24,183 bases of DNA from Discostella pseudostelligera (lineage: Eukaryota; Bacillariophyta; Thalassiosirophyceae; Thalassiosirales; Thalassiosiraceae): NCBI GenBank assembly GCA_036940085.1, contig JALLBK010000305.1, positions 1 through 24,183 on the forward strand. The letters are read 5' to 3'. Both the position numbers and the translations under genes were made by a program. Each line of letters starts with the position of its first letter. Position 1 is the stretch's first letter. The notes under the pieces are model-generated. The model ran no database searches, had not been told where the DNA came from, and saw only the letters and a program-made list of their open reading frames with translations. Below, in pieces: positions 1 to 8,673 of the stretch.

Positions 1-558
1 TGGAACCTGTTCAAGTTACACCTGGAACCAAGGATGAACCATTGGCCTATGTCACGTTGGAGCAATCACCAGATTATGAACTATTGGCTCCGGAAATTCT
101 TCACCTACCTCGACAGGTACTATGTGAAACATCATAGTTTGCCCGCCCTAGAACAGGTGGGCTGACAATTATTCAGGACGGTAATTTATCAACCTTGTAA
201 GGATGATATCAACAGCACATTTCATATGCTCATTGAGCAGGAACACAATGGGAAAATCATCGACCAGATGTTGGTCCATACCATGCGCAAAATATACGAG
301 TGCATGGGTATGGGATTGCTCAAGGCGTACATCACCGATGTTGAAACACCATTCCTCGAGGCCACATGCGCTCATTACCAACAGAAGCAGAATGAGTGGA
401 TCTTCGCCAATGATTCAATTCCTGATTTTCTCATCAAGGTGGAGAAAGCACACGGGGAAGTGCAGAGGCATGTTGTGGAGTATTTGAATGGGCGATGGCC
501 AGAATTCCAGTTATCCACGGAGTCGCAGTTCCATGCAGTGGTGGAGGATGAATTATTT
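1..558 (+). pseudogene. Cullin fragment, disrupted and truncated
   Basis: Frame 1 from position 1 to about 160 reads as the middle of a cullin N-terminal domain, with 'RWSNHQIMNYW', 'KFFTYLDRYYV' and 'HHSLPALEQVG'. It is interrupted by an in-frame TGA at 163-165, then continues in the same frame with cullin-like segments ('EHNGKIIDQMLV', 'ETPFLEATCAHY', 'VVEDEL') to about 555. Around the stop, another frame reads 'LTI' where cullins have 'LTxF', so two compensating single-base changes could explain the TGA. Before about position 57 the cullin-like reading may lie in frame 3 ('KDEPLAYVT'), which would be a further frameshift. Cullins are E3 ubiquitin ligase scaffolds of about 750 residues. The C-terminal RING-box-binding and neddylation region is not found to the right, where opposite-strand coding begins. 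It is therefore probably a pseudogene fragment, although the left part lies outside the window and assembly errors are possible. Confidence 0.75.
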
Positions 559-836
559 TTTGTTGGGTTTGTCTTGTTGCTGAGTGGGCATTCTCTCAAT
601 ATTTAATTGGATGTGATGATTGCTGATTTCCTTAGTAGTTGCCGTTTGATTGTTGTCCAATGCCATCTCGTTGACACTTGCATTTGAATTATCTTCTACA
701 ACTGAAGCGGAACGCGAAGATGAAGATTTGATACCATCCTTGTCGTAGGGGATGCTGAGGAGGAGTGGGGTGAGGAGTTCACAGATGGCCATGAGGTCGT
801 CATTGGACAGGTTGCCACTGATGGGCGCTGCCCTGG
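553..836 (-). other. Possible C-terminal exon of the 1084-2964 gene
   Basis: The minus strand is open to a TAA at 553-555 and reads like genuine protein ('ISGNLSNDDLMAICELL', then 'LLLSIPYDKDG', then a polar Ser/Asn-rich tail). C-rich third codon positions in the first part support this frame. It has no convincing start of its own, and a stop lies just upstream of about 845. If the gene at 1084-2964 were spliced from a GT at 1091-1090 to the AG at 838-837, or to the AG at 829-828, the phase fits and the protein becomes about 718 residues. The donor (GTAGCT) is weak, so this is an inference. The product is not recognised. Confidence 0.35.
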
Positions 837-1083
837 CTGCCGTGCAATCTCCTCAGGCGACATCAGTGCGGCTGGTGAGGGTGCTGGGGATGTGGGGGCG
901 GACACTAGCGGGCGGAGGGGTTGAAATCTATGCAGGTATGAAGAAGAGCACCATGGTGGTGGTAAAAGCTACCTGCTAGATTTATGAGAATGGTGCCCGC
1001 TACTGATAATAGATAATGGTGACCTGGCTGGGAATCAGGCTGAGATATTGGTGGAGGTGGCGACTCGTCCGCCAGTTGTCTGC
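837..1083. other. Spacer or possible intron
   Basis: No convincing coding region on either strand. The plus-strand frame open from 724 to 924 contains 'RCPGCRAISSGD' but has no start, and its first part overlaps the better minus-strand candidate at 553-836. The stretch may be an intron of the gene to the right or a 3' untranslated region. Confidence 0.3.
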
Positions 1084-2964
1084 TCAGCTACATATCCTTC
1101 GCCATAGCTTCATGGCCCAATGCCCATAACTAGCCATGTCGAAGTGTTCGTTCTCATCACGGTGCCCGTCGGTGCTGGGGTCAATGACATCACTATCACT
1201 TTCTCTAGTACTACCAGCAACTGCCGATACCTTCACTTTTTCATCTATATGTGCAGCCAATAGTCTATCATCATCAGTAGTGCAAGGAAGCATGCTGGAG
1301 GCTTCGCTATCAGAAGACATGCCCAAACCCAAACTCGCAATCTCACTCAACTTCCCGGAAACAGAACTCATTACAGATTCAAAGTATGGCGCCGTTGTAA
1401 GCCATACAGAGTTAGCCACACCCACTAGCACATCAAAACTGTTGCCGCTTCGGACATCTTCTTTTTGTCCATCGCTACTACTATCATTGTTTTTCTCCTC
1501 ACTTTTCCATTTTGCTTCAAGTACATTATCCCTCCGATTTTTGATCGGCGATTGCTTCACCCGTTCTACTTGTCTTTTTATTCTGTGTTCCTCCTCCTTT
1601 TGTGCTCGTTGGCGTTCTTCATCATCATCGACAGCCGAGTTTGCGATACGTGCCTCAAGTGCTCGGATGCGTTCGAGGAGCGTGTTGACCGTCACGTCAT
1701 CACCATCATTGTTATCATTGACAAGTGCTGTACCGTTCGGAATCGCTTCCTGCGGAAGTTGATTGACGGGTGATGTCGAAACAGAGGAACGGCCAGTGGA
1801 TGCATGACCAGTTGTACATCGAAATGATCCTTCCACTTCCTTCTCACTTTCCTCATTCTCCACTACCACTGCTTGATCCTTATCAAGACGCTTCTGCACA
1901 CCCCCAAGGAACAAATCGTTCACGGCCAGTTTAAGTTTGTCCCATACCTTTCCCCCCTCGGGAATGAGAGCTGAAGAAATTCCCATCATAGTCTCACGAT
2001 CGCGAACGCATTCATTCTTTAATGGGGGTGGTATATCACTAATTGCAGTGCCACCACCATTACTACCCTTGCCCTCGATCCCCAATATCCGCTCACGTTC
2101 CATTTGTTCAATCTTGCCATAATACTCTGCCATCTCCTCTTGCAATGATAAGAAGTATACATGCAGTAGTAGCCCCGGCAGTAATGCAAAAAAGATATTT
2201 TTGGCAATCCAGTATCTGTCCATGACTAGTGTGCTGTCATCACGTTTTAGAATGTGAAAATTTCGTATTCGGGTGGCGATGCTTCCGCCGTCACCGCCGT
2301 CATCGCCGTCACTAGTGGAACTAGTATTGGAAGTATCACTGGGAGGTGTACGTGAAAAGGCAGGTACTTTCCCACCAGACACATCATGAATCCATTCTGA
2401 TAGAATCGTAGTATTGCGTTTAACATTGGATAGTATTTCGGAGGGGAGACGTTCCCAATCGATATTGTGAATGTGCAATTTATTGTCTGCTGCTTCTGGA
2501 TTATGACGAGTTGCTGGCAGAGATGATGATGATGATGATGATGAGCCAGCAGTAATCGTTGTGCCAACACTTTCATGATCCTTCCAAACTTCTTCTCCAT
2601 TAAACAATCGTTTCATGGTTTGAATGTTCTTTCGTAAGTTGGTATTGGCATTGGATTTCAAGTATTGTAAATTGAATCTCACATTGGAACGTGCGGTTTC
2701 CAATAATGATGACGAAGTTAACTTCTTCGATTGTTTGTGAAGTAGTGCTTGATGGCGGAGATAGACGGCACGTTCTTTGGGCGATAGGCGAAGTTTTTGA
2801 CGCCGTGTGAGTACTGCATCATGTGGAAGTCGTTTTGTTGAAGAAAAAGATGACGATGACAGTGAATTCGTGAGGATCGCGGCCGTCTTCGTCTTCGACT
2901 TCGGGTTGGAGGTGGACGCTGCTGCTCGCAGCAGAAGTGCGTGACGATGGCGCTGAAACATCAT
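1084..2964 (-). CDS. Single-pass membrane protein, probably mitochondrial, unknown function
   Basis: An uninterrupted 626-residue reading frame with ATG at 2964. The family is not recognised. The N-terminus (first ~110 residues) is rich in Arg, Lys, Ser and Thr with almost no acidic residues ('MMFQRHRHALLLRAAAST'), as expected of a mitochondrial presequence. Residues ~251-274 ('NIFFALLPGLLLHVYFLSL') form one hydrophobic membrane segment, followed at once by a short charged helix ('EEMAEYYGKIEQMERER'). A second charged, coiled-coil-like segment lies near residues 425-470 ('LLERIRALEARIA', then a KEEEHRIKRQVE-like run). Poly-Ser and Gly/Asp runs are low-complexity linkers. The plan resembles an organelle inner-membrane protein with coiled coils, but that role is inference. 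The C-terminus may continue in an exon at 553-836. It is divergent from the RsmG gene. Confidence 0.75.
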   Translation of the reverse strand: MMFQRHRHALLLRAAASTSNPKSKTKTAAILTNSLSSSSFSSTKRLPHDAVLTRRQKLRLSPKERAVYLRHQALLHKQSKKLTSSSLLETARSNVRFNLQYLKSNANTNLRKNIQTMKRLFNGEEVWKDHESVGTTITAGSSSSSSSSLPATRHNPEAADNKLHIHNIDWERLPSEILSNVKRNTTILSEWIHDVSGGKVPAFSRTPPSDTSNTSSTSDGDDGGDGGSIATRIRNFHILKRDDSTLVMDRYWIAKNIFFALLPGLLLHVYFLSLQEEMAEYYGKIEQMERERILGIEGKGSNGGGTAISDIPPPLKNECVRDRETMMGISSALIPEGGKVWDKLKLAVNDLFLGGVQKRLDKDQAVVVENEESEKEVEGSFRCTTGHASTGRSSVSTSPVNQLPQEAIPNGTALVNDNNDGDDVTVNTLLERIRALEARIANSAVDDDEERQRAQKEEEHRIKRQVERVKQSPIKNRRDNVLEAKWKSEEKNNDSSSDGQKEDVRSGNSFDVLVGVANSVWLTTAPYFESVMSSVSGKLSEIASLGLGMSSDSEASSMLPCTTDDDRLLAAHIDEKVKVSAVAGSTRESDSDVIDPSTDGHRDENEHFDMASYGHWAMKLWRRICS

Positions 2965-3637
2965 TATCTTCGCAGGGTGACGATAAAGGTACTATGGATT
3001 GATCCTGGTTGGTTAGTCAGCCCTCTCTCTCTCTGCATGCCCATGCCCTCGCTCCCATGACATGATGTTTGGCTTATCATCGTCGGCTATTCGGCATGGT
3101 CATGGTGAATGGTGAATAATATTATTAAGGGAGAACTGTTGACGATCTCTCGGACTGGATCTCGGATCTCTCTCTCTCTCTCGACGCTCACGAGTCGAGT
3201 CCAAATATGTCTTCCCGCCATTGATAATTTGAATTCTACATGCTCCTCTGTGAGCGATGCTGACTTCTCACACTACAAAACGAGAAAGCTCAATTCAAAT
3301 TCGTACAAATACTACAGAGTCCTGTGTAGAAGTACCAGCTTCTCGTTTGGATTTGAGAAAGAATCCTAATTCAAATTCTACAGGCTCCTCTGTAACGACC
3401 CTCCTACGCCGGAGATGACAGACGAGCTCCGCTGCCATTACCATGCACCATCCATGCAGCCATCATCGCTCACCATCACCATGAATAGCTTCACCACCAA
3501 TCACCCATGCCATGCATAACCACCACCCAAGTACCAATACCATCAAATCAATATCATCGAAGCCAAGCATCAACTCTCGTTGTCTCCTCCCCCGCATCGA
3601 ATTGTGTGGAAGGATATATTTACGGTAAAAAATAATC
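2965..3637. promoter_or_regulatory. Divergent intergenic region with CT tracts
   Basis: 673 bp between two divergently transcribed genes, so it should contain both promoters. Two CT dinucleotide tracts occur near 3021-3035 and 3168-3182, and a CA/CAT-rich stretch at about 3438-3560 probably belongs to the 5' leader of the RsmG gene. The palindromic repeat element is listed separately. The short open frames here have no coding character. Confidence 0.4.
3227..3396. repeat. Palindromic element with three copies of an 18-bp motif
   Basis: Three related copies of an imperfect palindrome (CTACAG...CTGTAG type) lie at 3236-3254, 3312-3329 and 3378-3396. The middle copy is flanked by an inverted repeat, AAACGAGAAAGCT (3278-3290) versus AGCTTCTCGTTT (3337-3348). 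The outer edges carry AATTTGAAT (3227-3235) and its reverse complement ATTCAAATT (3369-3377). This could be a small non-autonomous element or a structured regulatory region; no target-site duplication was established. Confidence 0.5.
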
Positions 3638-4954
3638 ATGAGGATAATGCCGCTATTGACATGCCTATCATCGATGAACACCCGCCTGACGAGATTCGTC
3701 GTCGGGTGGCGGTGGCAGAGCAGTGCCATGGCAGCGGCTGCAACATCCGCATCCGCATCATCGGCATGGGCGTTTGTGCCTACCACTCCCGCTCATACGC
3801 TGCGGCGGCGCTACTTGCACAGCATCAGCATCAGGAGCATCAACAGCAGAATGACGACGATGTCAAACTCTCTTTCTGATGGGGATATAGATCGAACCAT
3901 TGTTACCACCGCCGACACATCATCATCGTTTGTCGACCCATACTCTGATCAAGCCAAGCATGAATTATCCACCTTTTACACTCATCACAACCTACCCACC
4001 GACGATATCGACACCGTGCATAAATCACTACTGCGATTAACTGAATGTGTCATCTCATGGAATGAGAAATTAAATCTCGTCTCACGAAAGGAGTGCACAC
4101 CTACTGATGTGTATCATAAGCATGTGATGCCGAGTGTGGCGTTGCTTCCATTGTTGATGCCACCACCACAATCGTTATTGGCTTTATCATCAGATCAACA
4201 GCATCAAACTGAGGAGAAAGGAAAGAAAGGGTCTTCATTACGAGTAGTCGATATAGGCACGGGAGGTGGCTTCCCCGGCCTACCACTAGCACTCTTACTC
4301 CCCCAACATCAATTTACATTAGTCGATTCCATTCGCAAGAAATTAGTAGCTGTATCTGATATGGCATCTGAACTTGGACTTTCGAATGTTCGGATATATT
4401 GTGGACGTGCTGAAGAAATGAAGGATGGGCATAGGGGGATGTACCATGTTGCTTTGGGTAGGAGTGTCACGGCCTTACCCAACTTTTGTAGTTGGATATA
4501 TGATTTGTTGAAGAGGGAGGGTGGTAGCAACAGCAATGAGAATGGAGTAGGGGATGGTGGAAGACTACTCTACATTATCGGTGGAGAAATTGACGATATG
4601 GTACAATCCAAAGTTGTCAAGGATATACCCATTGATGCATTATTGCAGAGGCCAGAGGACACGTCGGACAAACGTGCCTTGATCTTTACTGCACGAGGCG
4701 TAAGAGATATTGCCAAGGAGTTTTTGGGTGCAAAACGAGCCGAGGATGAGATGAAGCAGAGAAGGAATGGGCGACGAAGTAATCCAGTAGTACGAAAAAG
4801 TAGCAACACGATGGGTGGTGGAAGAGGAGGAATGGCAGCAGGGGTAGGACGGAATAAAAAGCAAGCCAGGGGGGCATGGAGCAAGAAGGAAAATGATGGC
4901 GTTGCGAAACAGCGGGGTTATGATGATTTTCAGAGATATGAGAGTTCATCCTAA
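3638..4954 (+). CDS. rsmG: RsmG/GidB 16S rRNA m7G methyltransferase, plastid-targeted
   Basis: 438 residues. The SAM-binding core is clear: 'VVDIGTGGGFPGLPLALLL' (residues ~203-221), then 'FTLVDSIRKKLVAV'. Residues 141-150 (WNEKLNLVSR) match the RsmG signature just before the Rossmann fold. Family knowledge: RsmG methylates G527 (N7) of small-subunit rRNA. The N-terminal extension of about 100 residues contains 'SSAWAFVPTTPAH' (residues 41-53), a diatom ASAFAP-type signal-peptide cleavage motif between A45 and F46, so import into the complex plastid is inferred. Later in-frame ATGs at residues 13 and 31 would also leave a short signal peptide, so the exact start is uncertain. The C-terminal ~80 residues form a basic, Gly/Arg/Lys-rich tail not found in bacterial RsmG (~210 residues), possibly RNA-binding. 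Confidence 0.9.
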   Translation: MRIMPLLTCLSSMNTRLTRFVVGWRWQSSAMAAAATSASASSAWAFVPTTPAHTLRRRYLHSISIRSINSRMTTMSNSLSDGDIDRTIVTTADTSSSFVDPYSDQAKHELSTFYTHHNLPTDDIDTVHKSLLRLTECVISWNEKLNLVSRKECTPTDVYHKHVMPSVALLPLLMPPPQSLLALSSDQQHQTEEKGKKGSSLRVVDIGTGGGFPGLPLALLLPQHQFTLVDSIRKKLVAVSDMASELGLSNVRIYCGRAEEMKDGHRGMYHVALGRSVTALPNFCSWIYDLLKREGGSNSNENGVGDGGRLLYIIGGEIDDMVQSKVVKDIPIDALLQRPEDTSDKRALIFTARGVRDIAKEFLGAKRAEDEMKQRRNGRRSNPVVRKSSNTMGGGRGGMAAGVGRNKKQARGAWSKKENDGVAKQRGYDDFQRYESSS

Positions 4955-5066
4955 GATACCTAGATTGTCGTGATGAACATCCAATGAAGTGAATTTGTTG
5001 ACTATCATTTAAGAGTTGCTCCGAATCACATCGTCAACACTGCAATTGAGTTCTTATTGTTGACCT

Positions 5067-8000
5067 TCACCGGCTATAATCCCCAGAGCATGCATATTGC
5101 TTTGTAAACGCGTTGTAAAAGAATGGCGTCTTAGTTCTGCTGTCCCAGTACTCCACCCAACTGGATGTTTTTCCCGAGACACAAGTGGCGCGTGCCATTC
5201 GTCCTTCCCAAATAGATGACTGTGATGGCTGGGCATATCTTGTTTCTTTTGTATATCGATTGAACCAAAATATCTCCATTCCTTTCTTTGGACATTCGGG
5301 GTCAAGCATCTTGCACCACTCTACCCACTCTGGACGTTCCTCGACGACTTGACTACGTCGAACAACTGAATAGGGTGGCCCCAGAGATGCGTATGCTCCA
5401 CCAGGATATCGTTCGTCAGTGAAAAACCGATAATTTTCCACAACGAATGTATTTGTCGGATCTAATACCAAGGCAGCACGGTAAATCTTTTCGGCACGAT
5501 CGTATGCTTTGTAAATGCATTGATGCAATAATGCATAATTCAACAATGTCAACGGATTCCTGACATCTGCGAGTACTGCCCATCGGAAATAAATCTCAGT
5601 TGCCGGTTGAAACCGAGCCCGTGTAGGGTCGACAATATCAGCTTCATGAAATAAACGACATGCAAGTTGGAAAATGGTGGCATGAGGAGATTCCCGCGAG
5701 GCAAGTAGGAGTATACCGTAAGCCCGAGATATTAGCGGGTGGCTTGGACTTTGTTTCAAGGCATTCTCGTAGAGTGACTTCGCTTGTCTGAAATCCAGGT
5801 CCAAACAATGATTGACGAGTGCAAAATTGACCATATTCGAAAGTTTCTGTGGTTCATCTGCATATTTGGCTCTAGCGCCGTGAATGAACTTCATTGCTTT
5901 TACAATATCAGGTAGGTGGATCTTCGTACCCAATAGGTCAGATTCGTGCTTCGATCGGTATCGCCTCTGAATCATTCGAGCAGCGTCTGATTCTGATAGC
6001 CAAGACGTTTGCCCTATCGAATAAATATCAGCAAAAGTAAGTTAGACCACAACGATAACAACAGCTGGGTTGGCAGGTGGAGATACTTGATAGGGAGTAC
6101 TGACCTGTGGCGTAATTTGAGTAGTACCGCAGCTTTTGCCCAGTCGAACGATCAACAGTCTCCTCTATTCTCCATTCATCGACTGGATCGTCAATATCTC
6201 CATTGCCCAAAAGTTTAGGCTTTGTCCATTGGCGCTCGTCTGTCTGGATATTTCTGTAAGCATAGGAGCTGATCTCTCGGACGAAAATCTTTTCATATTG
6301 ATGCATTGCTTTTAGCTTTGCATGACGTAGTGAAATAAAGCGCCTCCACTGGGCTTGGACTTTAGTCACCTGTTTGGCAATTCGTTCTTCATCTGCCTCA
6401 ACTTGGAGAAGCATTTGCATCGTGTCTGTTTCGGGATTAATGCGGATAACAACACGTTTTACCAGCCATTCGATCAATTCAGCATTATTTGTCACAACTG
6501 GGATGGAATCATCATCGTTTGCTTGCACTGTCGGAATTCCATAGCTTCGAGACTTTCGTCTAGACTCACTGAGCCACTCACGTAACTTCGACATGGACAA
6601 TTTTGTCCTCAATTGCTGGCATGCGCTGCATTGATATGCGCTGAAGACGAATTCGTGAGGAGATCGGAATAGAGACAGGATGAATAATTCACCAGAAGCA
6701 GATACAACTCTTTTATCGATGAGTGTCCCTTTTTCAACAATATTTCTTTTGCAGAAGAGAAAAATAGGGCGTCCCCGGACAACTCGTAATACCAACCGTT
6801 CTAAAAGCTTGTGCAGCACAGGTTCCTTCAGCATTTCATCCCAAGATAATCGACCTTCGCTCGACAACGCCTTTTCAAGACATTCCCTGATAACATTTTC
6901 TTTAAGATTGAAGACAAATGTCTCTTTCGTTGTCGGAATATAAACTTTGATTGTCATTGAATTTTCATCCTGAAGGTCGCACTCATCAAGGAAGGAGATG
7001 GTTACCATTGCAATAATCGATTCCGAGCGAATAATACCTCGGAAAATAATCGATGCACGCTCACGCTCTCGCAACTCTCGAAGTTTGGCACGTGTTGCAG
7101 CAATTGCTTCTCTTCGTTCCTTAGCAAGGCGTTCCCGGTATAAGAGGAAGCGATTGCGCCAGAAAAATCGACGCCATGCCGTTTGAACATCAGTGGCGCA
7201 TTTGAGACGATGATTGTGCGCCTCACTCTCTCTCATTGTATGCAAAAGCTTCGATACAAATGCGCTTGCCAAGAAACGACGCCCATTCTTTTCTATTGCG
7301 ACTGCCGCCGCCTTTTGTTTTGAGTATTCTGCCTTCCGAAAGTGCATCCTCACAAGAGCAGAAATCCTTGATTGAGCGCACACTCTCCTGGCCTCAATAT
7401 CCAGAGCCATCCGTTTCGCCTCCATCCAAATCATGTTATTCACGTCGGGGAGCATCACTATCGACGCCCAGATAACTTTGGATAACGCATCCTTTAACAA
7501 TGAAAATTGAGAAATGACATGAGAACGTCCGATGACTGCGATATGAACAGTGGCAACTCGCACTTACTTCTTTTGACAGTGCCGGGTGCTCAATTGAAGC
7601 AATATCTTCGAATATGGCACGAAATCGACCAATGTCCAATTTTCGATCCTGATTTTGTCTTACGAATGCCATGTCAATCTCATGCTTTGCATTTTTCACG
7701 TTTAATAGATATTTCATCTTCCTCGACAGCTTTGCCCACTTAACATTATCAATAAGGTTACCCTTCGGATGCCAACGACAAACTGCATGAAATGCTTCCT
7801 CGATGACATCGGATAGTTGAACGCTCTCAAAGAAGCAAACTCTCTGTTGATGGACGCATTGATTCAAATTGTATGGAAAATCAACGCAGTTTCGCTCAAT
7901 CTGTTCCAAGCCAACTCGAACTCTGAAGTATTCAACACAATTATGCGAACCAGCATGATCATATCTCCAAGGAACAGCGCCGCTATCAAATTCTTTCCTC

Positions 8001-8581
8001 CACATGGGCCGGTTGTCCTCTTCTTCCGGGATGAGCTTCCATATCCTTGCATTATTAATCTTCAACGATGAGTGAATACTCGCTTCTGCATCGCTAGCAA
8101 CATGTCTGAAACGCTCCTCGTTGGTATCATGCTTCTCAATAGAATGACGCGCAGTGGTGGTGTTGTCCTTCTTGTGCGGATAGCAGAGTCGATTAATAGC
8201 ATCATCTAATGCCTTCTTCTCCAGGGCTATGATACGAGAATGATCATAGGCCGTTGCCAAACGAATTGTCACTGAACCATTATTGGTAGTTAGAGGTTCA
8301 ACGATAGTCCAATTCGACGATTCGTGAGCATCACAAAATCGGACGAGGTCTCCAGACTTTAGAGACATTATTTCATCCATATCACCGTTAAACGAAACAA
8401 TGTCACTCCCCACTCGTAAATTGACTGTATTGGGAAGAGGAAAAGGGACAAGACTCTTTGTCGCGATTGAGTGAATTACGTTGCTACCGTCCGTCTTCTT
8501 CCTGTTTGAAACATCGTCCGTTTGAATTGAAATGCTTCGAGGGGCACATCCACCCTTTTCTTTGCCAGAATCATGTTCCAT
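5067..8581 (-). CDS. IQ/WW-domain protein with TPR-like repeats (three exons)
   Basis: Exons, in minus-strand order, are 8581-7568, 7491-6105 and 6013-5067, giving 1115 residues with exact phase agreement. The N-terminal third has a conserved-looking segment ('VGSDIVSFNGDMDEIMSLK') of unknown role. IQ-like motifs appear at ~440-460 ('VQTAWRRFFWRNRF'), ~713-734 ('VQAQWRRFISLRHAK') and ~811-822 ('AARMIQRRYRSK'). WW-type segments are at ~737-766 ('YAYRNIQTDERQWTKPK') and ~776-808 ('LRYYSNYATGQTSWLSE', spanning the second splice). TPR/HAT-like helical repeats follow at ~855-993 ('AEKIYRAALVLDPTN'). Two more WW-like segments end the protein (~1030-1063, ~1085-1109). Such combinations suggest a calmodulin-binding scaffold recognising proline-rich partners; the function is inference. 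The start lies only 92 bp from the stop of the upstream deacetylase gene. Confidence 0.85.
6014..6104 (-). other. Intron 2 of the IQ/WW gene (91 bp)
   Basis: GT at 6104-6103 and AG at 6015-6014. Removing it joins 'YYSNYATG' to 'QTSWLSESDAARM' and restores both a WW-like segment and an IQ motif. Without splicing the frame hits a stop within the intron. Confidence 0.88.
7492..7567 (-). other. Intron 1 of the IQ/WW gene (76 bp)
   Basis: Donor GTAAGT at 7567 and acceptor TTAAAG ending at 7492, phase 0. It joins 'HPALSKE' to 'DALSKVIWASIV'. Both flanking exons are long open frames. Confidence 0.87.
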
Positions 8582-8673
8582 TGTCGTGCCTTGGAAAATC
8601 GTGAATCTGATTCAGTTGTCGTCTTCTGATGTTTCATCAGCCAAAATATGAATTTTTGCCTCCATGACTATTT

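Noticed and set aside
1136..1762. 208-codon Ser-rich plus-strand open frame
   Set aside because: It is a mirror of the coiled-coil and acidic part of the minus-strand membrane protein gene.
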